The notes below the pieces were generated by a model. It was given only the letters and a program-made list of their open reading frames with translations. It searched no databases and was not told where the DNA came from. The translations under genes and the position numbers were made by a program. DNA of 32,621 nt, from NCBI GenBank assembly GCA_945831805.1, contig CAMADY010000022.1, forward strand, positions 1 through 32,621, read 5' to 3'. Positions 24,125-32,263 of the stretch are shown one piece after another. Each line of letters starts with the position of its first letter. Within the stretch, counting starts at the first letter, position 1. The stretch is from an uncultured Prevotellaceae bacterium. Lineage in GTDB: Bacteria; Bacteroidota; Bacteroidia; Bacteroidales; Bacteroidaceae.

Positions 24125-24981
24125 TAATAGAAATAGACAACGGTTCGGGCTTCTGCTTCGGCGTGACAACGGCGATAGAGAAGGCAGAAGAGACATTGAA
24201 GGAGGGACAGCAGCTGAGCTGTCTCGGTGACATCGTGCACAACGGCATGGAGTGTGAACGCCTCCGGAAGATGGGCCTCAACACCATCGAGCATGAGGAG
24301 TTCGAGAAGCTTCATGACGCTACGGTACTGCTGCGCGCTCATGGTGAGCCACCTTCAACATACCATCAGGCAGAACAGAACAACATCACCATCATCGACG
24401 CTACTTGTCCGGTGGTGCTGGCTCTTCAGAAGCGCATCAAGAAGAAGTATCAGGCAATAAAGGAACAGGGCAATGGCAGCATCGTCATCTTCGGAAAAAT
24501 GGGACATGCAGAGGTGCTTGGTCTTGTGGGACAGACAGAGGGCAATGCCATTGTCATTGAGCATGCGGAGGATGCGGAGAAGCTTGACTTCTCGCACGAC
24601 ATCTATCTGTATAGCCAGACAACGAAATCGCTGGATGAGTTCCATCGCATCATAGAATACTGCCAGGCGCATATCGCACCGAATGCCACGTTCCAGAGCT
24701 TCGATACCATCTGCCGACAGGTGGCAAACCGCATGCCTAACATCTGTCAGTTTGCAACAAAGCATGACCTCATCCTCTTTGTCTGCGGACGCAAGAGCAG
24801 CAACGGCAAGGTGCTCTACAATGCATGCCTTGAGCATAACCCCAATACCCACCTCATAGAAGGCCCGGAAGAGATTGACACCGCATGGCTCTCCGGCATC
24901 AACAGCGTCGGCATCTGCGGTGCTACAAGCACCCCGAAATGGCTGATGGAACAATGTAAAGAAAAAATAACAGCAATATGA
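24121..24981 (+). CDS. ispH: 4-hydroxy-3-methylbut-2-enyl diphosphate reductase
   Basis: 286 residues. This is the last enzyme of the MEP isoprenoid pathway, a 4Fe-4S protein reducing HMBPP to IPP and DMAPP. The three cluster cysteines fit the known positions: Cys12 in GSGFCFGV, Cys96 in DATCPVV, Cys198 in FDTICRQV. Other motifs are [42 protein letters not shown] and [14 protein letters not shown] near the end. Start ATG 24121 overlaps the stop of a ten-codon frame (ATGA), and its own TGA overlaps the cmk ATG in the same way. Confidence 0.96.
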   Translation: MIIEIDNGSGFCFGVTTAIEKAEETLKEGQQLSCLGDIVHNGMECERLRKMGLNTIEHEEFEKLHDATVLLRAHGEPPSTYHQAEQNNITIIDATCPVVLALQKRIKKKYQAIKEQGNGSIVIFGKMGHAEVLGLVGQTEGNAIVIEHAEDAEKLDFSHDIYLYSQTTKSLDEFHRIIEYCQAHIAPNATFQSFDTICRQVANRMPNICQFATKHDLILFVCGRKSSNGKVLYNACLEHNPNTHLIEGPEEIDTAWLSGINSVGICGATSTPKWLMEQCKEKITAI

Positions 24982-25670
24982 AAAAGATAACAATCGCAAT
25001 CGACGGCCACTCTTCTTGTGGCAAGAGCACAATGGCAAAGGACCTCGCAAAGGAGGTTGGTTACATATATGTTGACACTGGCGCAATGTACCGCACCGTG
25101 ACACTCTACTGCATGCGCAACAATCTCTTCGACGCACAGGGCGACGTGCTTGTTGACAAGTTGCAGGCAGAGATGCCGAACATCAAGGTCAGCTTCAAGT
25201 TCAACGAAGAGACAGGTCGCCCGGATGCTTACCTTAACGGCGAACTGGTAGAGAAGGTGATACGCAGCATCGAGGTGTCAAACCATGTCAGCAAAGTTGC
25301 TGCCATCGGCTTCGTTAGAGAGGCAATGGTTGACCAGCAGCGTGAGATGGGTAAGGAGAAGGGCATCGTGATGGATGGCCGTGACATCGGCACTACAGTA
25401 TTCCCTGATGCAGAGCTGAAAATCTTCGTTACGGCATCGGCAGAGGTTCGCGCAAAGCGTCGCTACGACGAGTTGCAGGCAAAGGGAATGCCGGCAGATT
25501 TCGATGAGATACTGAAGAACGTACAGGAGCGTGACTACATCGACTCGCATCGTGAGGTATCTCCACTGCGTCAGGCTGACGATGCAATACTCCTCGACAA
25601 TTCCGACATGACCATTCCTGAGCAGAAGGAATGGCTCCGTAACAAGTTCAACGAAATAGTAAACAAGTGA
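24978..25670 (+). CDS. cmk: (d)CMP kinase
   Basis: 230 residues, the normal length of long-form CMP kinase. It phosphorylates CMP and dCMP with ATP. The P-loop is GHSSCGKS (10-17), followed by [16 protein letters not shown], the CMP-binding [34 protein letters not shown], and [30 protein letters not shown] overlaps the ispH stop by 4 bases (ATGA), and its stop overlaps the GTG start of topB (GTGA), so the three genes are translationally linked. ispH-cmk neighbourhood is recurrent in Bacteroidota. Confidence 0.96.
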   Translation: MKKITIAIDGHSSCGKSTMAKDLAKEVGYIYVDTGAMYRTVTLYCMRNNLFDAQGDVLVDKLQAEMPNIKVSFKFNEETGRPDAYLNGELVEKVIRSIEVSNHVSKVAAIGFVREAMVDQQREMGKEKGIVMDGRDIGTTVFPDAELKIFVTASAEVRAKRRYDELQAKGMPADFDEILKNVQERDYIDSHREVSPLRQADDAILLDNSDMTIPEQKEWLRNKFNEIVNK

Positions 25671-27691
25671 TAGTTTGCATAGCAGAGAAACCGAGTGTGG
25701 CACGAGAGATAGCAAGTGTTCTTGGTGCCACGTCTGCTCGGGACGGATATATAGAAGGTAACGGTTATCAGGTGACTTGGACCTACGGTCATCTGTGTAC
25801 GCTGAAGGAACCTAACGACTATCAGGATATGTGGAAGCGCTGGACACTCGGCTCACTGCCGATGATACCGCCACGCTTCGGCATCAAGCTGATAGACTCC
25901 GAGCATATCAAGAAACAGTTCGCCATCGTAGAGCGACTCTTCCAGAATGCTGACAGCATCGTGAACTGCGGTGATGCCGGACAGGAGGGAGAGCTGATAC
26001 AGCGTTGGGTGATGCAGAAGGCTGGCGTGAAGTGTCCAGTAAAACGTCTGTGGATTTCTTCACTGACGGAAGAGGCTATCCGCGAGGGCTTCAAGGAATT
26101 GAAGGATCAGAAGGACTATGAGCCACTGTATCTTGCTGGACTCTCACGTGCCATCGGCGACTGGCTTCTCGGTATGAATGCCACACGCCTCTATACACTG
26201 AAATACCGCAACCAGGACAACCGCAATGCAGGTGCCGGCAGCGTTCTTTCGATAGGACGTGTGCAGACACCTACCCTTGCCATGATTGTCAACAGGCAGA
26301 AGGAGATAGAGAACTTCGTACCTAAGCAGTCGTGGACGCTTTCCACTATATACCGCGACACTAAGTTCACGGGTATCTCTCGCGATGAGGATGCAGAGGC
26401 AGAGGAAGCGGCAGAGATAAAGAAGGCGGCAGAGGAAGGCAAGACGCTGAAGTCGAAAGGGCCGATATACCGACAGACGGAGTTTCTGAAGGAAGAGGAT
26501 GGCATTGCCGTACTCGAATCCATCAAGGACAAACCGTTCCACGTTGACTCCATAACAAAGAAGAAAGGCAGCGAGGCACCTCCAAGACTCTATGACCTTA
26601 CGTCACTGCAGGTTGAGTGCAACAAGAAGTTCGCCTATACTGCAGAGCAGACACTTACACTCATCCAGAGTCTCTACGAGAAGAAGGTAACGACCTATCC
26701 GCGTGTTGACACACAGTTCCTTACCGACGACATCTACAAGAAGTGTCCGCAGACACTCAACGGGGTCTTTCAGGTAAAGTTCAATGGTGTAGCGCCATAC
26801 GCAGACCTCGTGCGTCCGCTTGGTGGCAAGCCGTTGAAGAAGAGCAAGAAGGTGTTTGACAATTCGAAGGTTACAGATCACCATGCCATCATTCCTACAG
26901 GTGTCGTTCCGGCAGGGCTGTCTGATGCCGAGCGCAATGTCTATGACCTCGTAGCAAGAGCTTTTATAGCTGTTTTCTATGAGGACTGTAAGTTTGAGAC
27001 AACAACCGTCATTGGTTCCGTAACACCAGACAACAACGAGCCTGTTCTCTTCCGTACATCCGGAAAAGTGATAATCGATGAAGGATGGAAAGTTGTTTTC
27101 AAGAAGCAAAAGGCTGACGAACCTGACGAGGAGACACAGAATAATTCAGACAATCAAGAAACTCAAAACAACTCTGGCAACTCAGAAGCATCCCCTCGGG
27201 GAGGTTTGGAGGGGGCCACACTACCTATCTTCAATAAAAACGAAGAAGGACCTCACGAACCACTGCTCTCCGAGAAATGGACCACTCCCCCACCCTATTA
27301 CACCGAGGCGACACTTCTCCGTGCAATGGAAACGGCTGGTAAGTTCGTTGACAACGAAGAGCTGCGTGCTGCTATGAAAGAGAATGGCATAGGACGTCCT
27401 TCCTCAAGAGCAAACATCATCGAGACACTCTTCAAGCGCCACTACATACGTCGTGAACGAAAGCGTGTCGTTGCCACGACGACAGGCATCGAGCTGATAG
27501 ACATCATACACGAAGAACTCCTGAAGTCACCTGAACTGACAGGCATCTGGGAGAAGAAACTGCGTGATATAGAACACCAGACGTACGATGCCGGTACGTT
27601 TATCAACGAACTGAAGGGACAGATAACATCTATCGTGAATCAGGTTCTCGCAGACAACTCAAATCGCAAGTTACAATTAGAAACAAAATAA
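25667..27691 (+). CDS. topB: DNA topoisomerase III (type IA)
   Basis: 674 residues. It decatenates DNA through a transient 5'-phosphotyrosyl bond. The start is GTG at 25667, overlapping the cmk stop. The Toprim domain begins [15 protein letters not shown] (2-16). The active-site tyrosine is Tyr344 in [12 protein letters not shown], and other family signatures are [10 protein letters not shown] and [11 protein letters not shown]. The Toprim acidic motif reads [11 protein letters not shown] where many relatives have DPDREGEL, so the second Asp of DxD is Gly. There is an acidic low-complexity insert at about 239-262 ([16 protein letters not shown]) and a second, repeat-like insert at about 487-525. 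No C-terminal zinc fingers are seen. The porin gene begins 2 bases after the stop. Confidence 0.94.
   Translation: MIVCIAEKPSVAREIASVLGATSARDGYIEGNGYQVTWTYGHLCTLKEPNDYQDMWKRWTLGSLPMIPPRFGIKLIDSEHIKKQFAIVERLFQNADSIVNCGDAGQEGELIQRWVMQKAGVKCPVKRLWISSLTEEAIREGFKELKDQKDYEPLYLAGLSRAIGDWLLGMNATRLYTLKYRNQDNRNAGAGSVLSIGRVQTPTLAMIVNRQKEIENFVPKQSWTLSTIYRDTKFTGISRDEDAEAEEAAEIKKAAEEGKTLKSKGPIYRQTEFLKEEDGIAVLESIKDKPFHVDSITKKKGSEAPPRLYDLTSLQVECNKKFAYTAEQTLTLIQSLYEKKVTTYPRVDTQFLTDDIYKKCPQTLNGVFQVKFNGVAPYADLVRPLGGKPLKKSKKVFDNSKVTDHHAIIPTGVVPAGLSDAERNVYDLVARAFIAVFYEDCKFETTTVIGSVTPDNNEPVLFRTSGKVIIDEGWKVVFKKQKADEPDEETQNNSDNQETQNNSGNSEASPRGGLEGATLPIFNKNEEGPHEPLLSEKWTTPPPYYTEATLLRAMETAGKFVDNEELRAAMKENGIGRPSSRANIIETLFKRHYIRRERKRVVATTTGIELIDIIHEELLKSPELTGIWEKKLRDIEHQTYDAGTFINELKGQITSIVNQVLADNSNRKLQLETK
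27127..27240 (+). repeat. Repeat-like in-frame insertion in topB
   Basis: The segment encodes an Asn/Gln-rich stretch ([18 protein letters not shown]) followed by PRGGLEGA, whose DNA CCCCTCGGGGAGG contains the small palindrome CCCCTCGGGG. This last part resembles dispersed G/C-rich repeats such as that near 2286-2306 and the core of the RsmF-gene insertion. It lies between two conserved parts of the topoisomerase. Boundaries are approximate. Confidence 0.6.
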
Positions 27692-27693
27692 GA

Positions 27694-28971
27694 ATGAACA
27701 AGTTAGTTGCACTTTACTTGGCTGCCATCGTAGCACTGCCCGTATTTGCTGAACCAGCAGAAGAACAGTCATCATCTGATGCTGTTACCACAGACGCAAA
27801 GGAAGAATTCATTTCAGAGGAACGCACCGAAGAGGGATTCCTAACACATTACCTCAACAATGCCATAGCATCAGGCATGAAGAAGGTTGATGAAAACGAG
27901 AAGGTACAGTATGGTCGTAAGATTACGGACTATGTATCAGCACCGAAGTTCGGTGGTTACTTCATCGGCAAGTACGCTTACTCCAGTCGCGAGGGCGATG
28001 ACTCCGGCGATGGTTTCACTCAGCGAATGACGCGTCTGTATATTGACGGTACGATACTGGAGGACTTCGCTTACCGCGTGCAGATGCAGGTCAGCAATAG
28101 TACCTTCCACATGAAGGACTACTTCATCGAGTGGCGCAGATTTCCTGAACTGAAAGTGAAGATCGGTCAGTTCAAGCGTGCCTTCGGACTTGAGAATCCA
28201 ATGAATCCATGGGATGTAGGCACAGGTGACTATTCACAGCTCACGAAGAAGCTTTCCGGTTATACAGACTTCATCGGCGTTGAAGCATCAAACAACGGTG
28301 GACGCGATCAGGGCATCCAGTTGCAGGGCGACCTCTTCCCTATCGGCAAGGACAAGCACCGCTTTGTGCACTATCAGATTATGGTAAGCAATGGCCAGGG
28401 CATAAACACAAAGGACGCGAACTCACGGAAGGACGTATCTGGTACCCTGCAGTTCCAACCGATAAAGGGGCTCATCGTAGGTATGTATGGCTGGACAGGC
28501 AACTTCACATACGAAGGAGTAACAGTTTCCCGCAACCGCTATGACATCGTTGCGTCATACGACAAGAACGACTGGACGGTGCGTGCGGAATATGCACATT
28601 CTACCGGCAGCAAGATAAAGAGCAAGGATTTGTTCGTTAACCACCTTGTTATGCACAACGGCACCGTTGCAGGTACATACGGTGAAATGAAGAAGCAGTA
28701 TTATGCTGGTGGCAGCGACCGTGCAGATGCATGGTACATCACAATGGGGATACCTTGCACCTCATGGCTTAAGACTTACCTGAAGTACGACGTCTATCGT
28801 GATGACGCCACATGGGGAACCACACGCTCCATCTACTCCATCGCTCCAAACATACAGCTTCACAAGAACCTTATGTTCCAGCCACAGTTCAACTACGTTC
28901 ACGATCGCTCTGCGGCATCCGGCAAACGTAACTTCTGCGAACTGTGGGTAGAGAGTTACGTAAGGTTCTAA
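27694..28971 (+). CDS. Outer-membrane porin, phosphate-selective porin O/P-like
   Basis: 425 residues. The signal peptide is MNKLVALYLAAIVALPVFAE. A polar segment (about 20-60) follows, then a beta-barrel of alternating strands: FGGYFIGKYAYSSR, RLYIDGTILEDFAYRVQMQVSN, ELKVKIGQFKRAFGLENP (the OprO/OprP family motif), VHYQIMVSNGQGIN and so on. It ends ELWVESYVRF with the terminal Phe typical of outer-membrane barrels. Specificity cannot be told from sequence. It starts 2 bases after topB, so transcription from the ispH-cmk-topB unit is likely. A palindromic repeat element follows at once and may end the transcript. Confidence 0.85.
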   Translation: MNKLVALYLAAIVALPVFAEPAEEQSSSDAVTTDAKEEFISEERTEEGFLTHYLNNAIASGMKKVDENEKVQYGRKITDYVSAPKFGGYFIGKYAYSSREGDDSGDGFTQRMTRLYIDGTILEDFAYRVQMQVSNSTFHMKDYFIEWRRFPELKVKIGQFKRAFGLENPMNPWDVGTGDYSQLTKKLSGYTDFIGVEASNNGGRDQGIQLQGDLFPIGKDKHRFVHYQIMVSNGQGINTKDANSRKDVSGTLQFQPIKGLIVGMYGWTGNFTYEGVTVSRNRYDIVASYDKNDWTVRAEYAHSTGSKIKSKDLFVNHLVMHNGTVAGTYGEMKKQYYAGGSDRADAWYITMGIPCTSWLKTYLKYDVYRDDATWGTTRSIYSIAPNIQLHKNLMFQPQFNYVHDRSAASGKRNFCELWVESYVRF

Positions 28972-28975
28972 AAGA

Positions 28976-29085
28976 GTGAAGAGTGAAGAACGAAGAGTGA
29001 AGAATTTAGGTTACCTTTTGAATGGTTGTGATTTTAGCAATCAGTAGTAACTTAAATTCTTCACTCTTCGTTCTTCACTCTTCAC
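28976..29085. repeat. Palindromic heptamer-built repeat element, copy 2
   Basis: Inverted 39-base arms (28976-29014 and 29047-29085) match at 38 of 39 positions around a 32-base centre. The arms repeat GTGAAGA/GAAGAAC-type heptamers and end in AATTTARGTTAC. It lies between the convergent porin (stop 28971) and trmB (stop 29111). The right arm is followed by TTTTTATC on the plus strand and the left arm by CTCTTTTAG on the minus strand, so the element could serve as a two-way terminator. Copy 1 is at 915-1023. Confidence 0.9.
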
Positions 29086-29110
29086 TTTTTATCTCTTCAC
29101 TTTTATATTA

Positions 29111-29914
29111 TCACTTCGCCGTTTCCTTTGGCGAACGCTTATCGCGATGATATGAGCGATAGTCATCCATCTCTATCTCTACGTCCGGCTCTGCAAGCGT
29201 AGCAGTGCGTGGCAAGCGGAACTTCTGATATTTTATGTTCAACCCACGCTCAATCCACATTGACTCATAGTAGGTCTGTATGGACAGGATGCGCTGCGTC
29301 TCATCGTCAAGTCCCTCTTCCCTTACCTCAGAACCTTCACCCTTCACCTCTCTGTTATACAGGTCGGTGGTGCGGAAGAGCAACGGCAACTTATTCTCAT
29401 CCACCATATACGATGTATAGGTGAAGAGGAAGTTGGAGTCAGTCTTCAGATGTATCAAGCCACCATCAACTAGGAACCTGCGATAGCGCTCCATGAAGTA
29501 TGTTGACGTTAGGCGCTTGCGAGGGTTCTTCATCTGCGGATCAGAGAAGGTGAGCCATATCTCCTGCACCTCATCCTCCGCAAAGAAGCGGTCGATAATC
29601 TCAATGGAAGTGCGAAGGAACGCAACATTCTTCAGTCCTTCGTTAAGTGCCTGCGTAGCACCTGTCCACATTCTTGCGCCCTTAATGTCAACACCAATGA
29701 AGTTCACGTCAGGATAAAGCTTAGCAAGCCCTACCGTATATTCTCCCTTTCCGCAGCCTAGCTCCAGCACTATCGGGTTGTCGTTATGAAAATACTGTTG
29801 TCTCCAACAGCCCTTCATTTCGAAAGGCACGTCAGAGACAACACCGTATGGATACTGGTACACATTCTCATAGCGTTCCATATCCGCAAATTTAGCGAGT
29901 TTTCCTTTTCCCAC
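29111..29914 (-). CDS. trmB: tRNA (guanine-N7-)-methyltransferase TrmB
   Basis: 267 residues, longer than many TrmB proteins. It makes m7G46 in tRNA using S-adenosylmethionine. The SAM-binding motif is [16 protein letters not shown] (50-65), followed by [12 protein letters not shown], the catalytic region [20 protein letters not shown], and [17 protein letters not shown]. The start is GTG at 29914; it gives [20 protein letters not shown], the beginning expected for Bacteroidota TrmB, so it is preferred to the internal ATG at residue 12. Residues 190-201 ([12 protein letters not shown]) are a heptamer-like insert in a loop between DLYNRE and LDDETQRIL. The last residues are basic. Confidence 0.94.
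   Translation of the reverse strand: MGKGKLAKFADMERYENVYQYPYGVVSDVPFEMKGCWRQQYFHNDNPIVLELGCGKGEYTVGLAKLYPDVNFIGVDIKGARMWTGATQALNEGLKNVAFLRTSIEIIDRFFAEDEVQEIWLTFSDPQMKNPRKRLTSTYFMERYRRFLVDGGLIHLKTDSNFLFTYTSYMVDENKLPLLFRTTDLYNREVKGEGSEVREEGLDDETQRILSIQTYYESMWIERGLNIKYQKFRLPRTATLAEPDVEIEMDDYRSYHRDKRSPKETAK
29312..29347 (-). repeat. GA-rich heptamer insertion within trmB
   Basis: On the minus strand the inserted codons begin GTGAAGGGTGAAGG, two GTGAAGG heptamers, then drift to other GA-rich seven-base units. They resemble the GTGAAGA heptamers of the palindromic elements at 915 and 28976. It is a multiple of three (36 bases) and keeps the frame. Confidence 0.55.
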
Positions 29915-29923
29915 AAATATAAT

Positions 29924-29992
29924 TATGCACTATGAATTATGACTTGCGAAGCTTGATGAGCTCCGCGAATAACTATGCACTATGAATTATGA
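29924..29992. repeat. Direct repeat flanking a small stem-loop between ilvE and trmB
   Basis: TATGCACTATGAATTATGA occurs at 29924-29942 and again at 29974-29992. Between them GCGAAGCT TGATG AGCTCCGC (29946-29966) can form a stem that on the minus-strand RNA has only a G-U pair as its exception. It lies just downstream of the ilvE stop (30001) and upstream of trmB. Confidence 0.8.
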
Positions 29993-30000
29993 ATTAAAAA

Positions 30001-31017
30001 CTATCCAATCACCACACGTGTCCAATTGTGTGTATCAGGCTCAATGCCATACTGTATGCCACGAAGCTTGTTGAAGAGCTTCTCACTTACAGGACCTGGT
30101 TTGTCACCGAATACGTATGACTTGCCTGTTGCAACATCGTCGATGCGTGAGATTGGAGAGATAACGGCAGCAGTACCGCATGCACCAGCCTCCTCGAATG
30201 TCTCCAGTTCCTCTTCCGGAATCTGACGACGCTCCACCTTCATTCCCATGTCCTCAGCAAGCTGCATGAGAGACTTGTTGGTGATGGAAGGAAGGATGGA
30301 TGTTGACTTTGGAGTGATATATGTATTATCCTTGATACCGAAGAAGTTAGCAGCACCAGCCTCATCAATGTATTTCTTCTCCTTTGCATCGAGATAGAAC
30401 TCACAAGCATAGCCAAGCTCGTGTGCCTTCTGGTTAGCAAGGAGGGAAGCAGCATAGTTACCACCTACCTTATATATACCTGTACCGAGTGGAGCAGAAC
30501 GGTCGTGGTCGCGGATGATGACGTATGGGTTAGCGAAGAAACCACCCTTGAAGTATGGACCGACAGGTGTTACGAACATCAGGCAGAGGAACTCTGTTGC
30601 AGGGTGTACGCCAACCTGTGGGCTTATACCGATGAGGAGGGGACGGATATAGAGTGTAGCACCGCTCTCGTATGGTGGAATGAACTCCTGATTGAGACGT
30701 ACAACCTTGTCAACCATCTCGTCGAAGAGCTCTGTTGGGAGCTCCGGCATGAGTATGCCACGGCATGTTGACTGCAGACGCTTAGCATTCTCGTCAGTAC
30801 GGAACACGCGCACCTTGCCGTCCGGACAACGGTAAGCCTTCAGTCCCTCGAAAGCCTCCTGACCATAGTGCAGACATACCGCAGCCATGTGCATTGGTAT
30901 TGTCTCTTCCGAGCAAGCTTCTATCTCGCCCCACTTGCCGTCGCGATAATAGCAACGAACGTTGTAATTTGTCTTACGGTAACCGAATCCAAGGTTACTC
31001 CAATCTAATTCTGCCAT
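30001..31017 (-). CDS. ilvE: Branched-chain amino acid aminotransferase (class IV, PLP)
   Basis: 338 residues. It transfers amino groups between glutamate and the 2-oxo acids of valine, leucine and isoleucine in the cytoplasm. The PLP lysine is Lys183 in GTGIYKVGGNYAAS (178-191). Other fold-type IV features are YGQEAFEGLKAYR (51-63), LYIRPLLIG (122-130), FYLDAKEKKYIDEAGAANFFG (Glu for the pyridine nitrogen) and TSILPSITNKSL. ATG at 31017 gives MAELDWSNLGFGY, the usual start. It has its own promoter match at 31083-31114. Confidence 0.96.
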   Translation of the reverse strand: MAELDWSNLGFGYRKTNYNVRCYYRDGKWGEIEACSEETIPMHMAAVCLHYGQEAFEGLKAYRCPDGKVRVFRTDENAKRLQSTCRGILMPELPTELFDEMVDKVVRLNQEFIPPYESGATLYIRPLLIGISPQVGVHPATEFLCLMFVTPVGPYFKGGFFANPYVIIRDHDRSAPLGTGIYKVGGNYAASLLANQKAHELGYACEFYLDAKEKKYIDEAGAANFFGIKDNTYITPKSTSILPSITNKSLMQLAEDMGMKVERRQIPEEELETFEEAGACGTAAVISPISRIDDVATGKSYVFGDKPGPVSEKLFNKLRGIQYGIEPDTHNWTRVVIG

Positions 31018-31082
31018 TGTAGTTATTGTTGTTTATGTTATTTTTCCTTAGTTATCTAATCACAAAAAATCATTTGAATATG

Positions 31083-31114
31083 CAAAATTACTAATAATTA
31101 TTCTAATCACCAAA
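31083..31114 (-). promoter_or_regulatory. Promoter for ilvE
   Basis: Minus strand: TTTG (31114-31111), 20 bases, TAATTTTG (31090-31083), a perfect Bacteroidetes pattern. The leader to ATG 31017 would be about 60 bases and AT-rich. The region 31018-31180 shows no open frame or attenuator-like leader peptide rich in Ile, Leu or Val. Confidence 0.8.
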
Positions 31115-31179
31115 TAATTAGGATTGTTTTTTCGATTTAGGACTTATTTTAGCAAATTACAACCAAACATAAAAGCATA

Positions 31180-31211
31180 AACAAGGTGCAGCCCGAAGGA
31201 TGCACCTTGTT
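31180..31211 (-). terminator. Intrinsic terminator-like stem-loop after the lipoprotein gene
   Basis: AACAAGGTGCA (31180-31190) pairs perfectly with TGCACCTTGTT (31201-31211) over a 10-base loop. On the minus strand it lies 60 bases after the lipoprotein stop and is followed by TTATGCTTTTATG. It would separate that gene from ilvE. Confidence 0.7.
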
Positions 31212-31270
31212 ATTATTATTCGTATCAATTGCTTTTATTAATGGAATCAAGAGAATCTGGAAGGATTACA

Positions 31271-32191
31271 TTACTTAAAAGCACGTCTGCAATTCTTCTT
31301 CAGATCATCGTAAGACATTGGCAAAGATGTTCTCTGAAGAACAGTCCTATCGCCATCAGCATCTACCCATGACAATGTATTACCACTGATGGTAGCATTC
31401 TTAACTACAGGCTTATCAGAAGAATCTTCCTGTAAAGTAAAGACACCATTAGATGAGTTATAAGTATATCTCATCTCCTCAATATCATGTATAGCACCAT
31501 TTCTATACTCAACAATAAACATTGTCATTCCATCAGGACAGAAAACAAAAGTCTCTTTAAGGATGCCATCATCATACCAGCCCCAAGCACCTACGATTCC
31601 TGTACCACTTGCAGAAGAGTCGTTATTTGAACTGTTTTGCGAATTATTTGAAGAAGACTGGTTGTTAGAAGCTGTGGTCTTATATTTTGAAGGTGTTCCA
31701 AGCGAGCCATCGGAATGCACTGTTGTTGAAGTAAGAACGCCATCCTGAACATCAAGTTTCTTACGCTTTGTATCTTGACCAATAGTAATGGTTACAATAC
31801 CTGTTTTCTCATCATAAGTAAAAGTACCCTTATCTATTTCTGTCTTTGTAACAGATGTTCCAGAAATTGTATAGTACTTTTCTTCTTCATCATCATTGTT
31901 CTGATTTGCCACTTTACTATCGTAATATTCCTGAGCATAAGCTATAGTAGAGAAAGTAATTGTACTTTCCTCTTTCTTCTGATATTTTCCATCAGAAGAA
32001 TAAGTTACCGTCGTTTTCTCTTTATAGCCAATAGTATTAGCAACAGGACCATAAGGCGAAGAATCTTCTGCCACCCAAGTACCTACGAAAGGATAAGAGT
32101 TTCCACCTCCTCCGCCACCAGCACCAGAGTTATTATCCGAACTACAGCTTGCTAAAGCCATGAATGCCGTCATCACAATCAGCGACAACAT
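31271..32191 (-). CDS. Lipoprotein with two VG(T/A)W-type domains; start probably frameshifted
   Basis: 306 residues from ATG 32191. The lipobox is ALASCSS (Cys16). A Gly-run linker follows, then SYPFVGTWVAEDSS opening a beta-rich domain (to about 155), a Ser/Asn-rich linker (about 168-190) and a second domain beginning GIVGAWGWYDDG. Both are of lipocalin-like type seen in Bacteroidales lipoproteins; the ligand is unknown. The signal peptide from this ATG lacks the usual lysines. Upstream at 32208 lies ATG AAA AAA TCA ATC TGA. One more A in that A6 run would give MKKINLMLSLIVMTAF in frame, the expected beginning. The gene is more AT-rich than its neighbours, which could reflect transfer or relaxed selection. 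Confidence 0.75.
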   Translation of the reverse strand: MLSLIVMTAFMALASCSSDNNSGAGGGGGGNSYPFVGTWVAEDSSPYGPVANTIGYKEKTTVTYSSDGKYQKKEESTITFSTIAYAQEYYDSKVANQNNDDEEEKYYTISGTSVTKTEIDKGTFTYDEKTGIVTITIGQDTKRKKLDVQDGVLTSTTVHSDGSLGTPSKYKTTASNNQSSSNNSQNSSNNDSSASGTGIVGAWGWYDDGILKETFVFCPDGMTMFIVEYRNGAIHDIEEMRYTYNSSNGVFTLQEDSSDKPVVKNATISGNTLSWVDADGDRTVLQRTSLPMSYDDLKKNCRRAFK

Positions 32192-32263
32192 CAGATTGAT
32201 TTTTTCATTTGATTTGGTAATTTAGTTAAGAAATTCTGTTTGTATTTTTTCTGTAAAAAATAT

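Noticed and set aside
31018..31180. Attenuator or riboswitch leader for ilvE
   Set aside because: There is no leader peptide rich in branched-chain residues and no alternative stems. The only strong stem-loop (31180-31211) lies upstream of the ilvE promoter.
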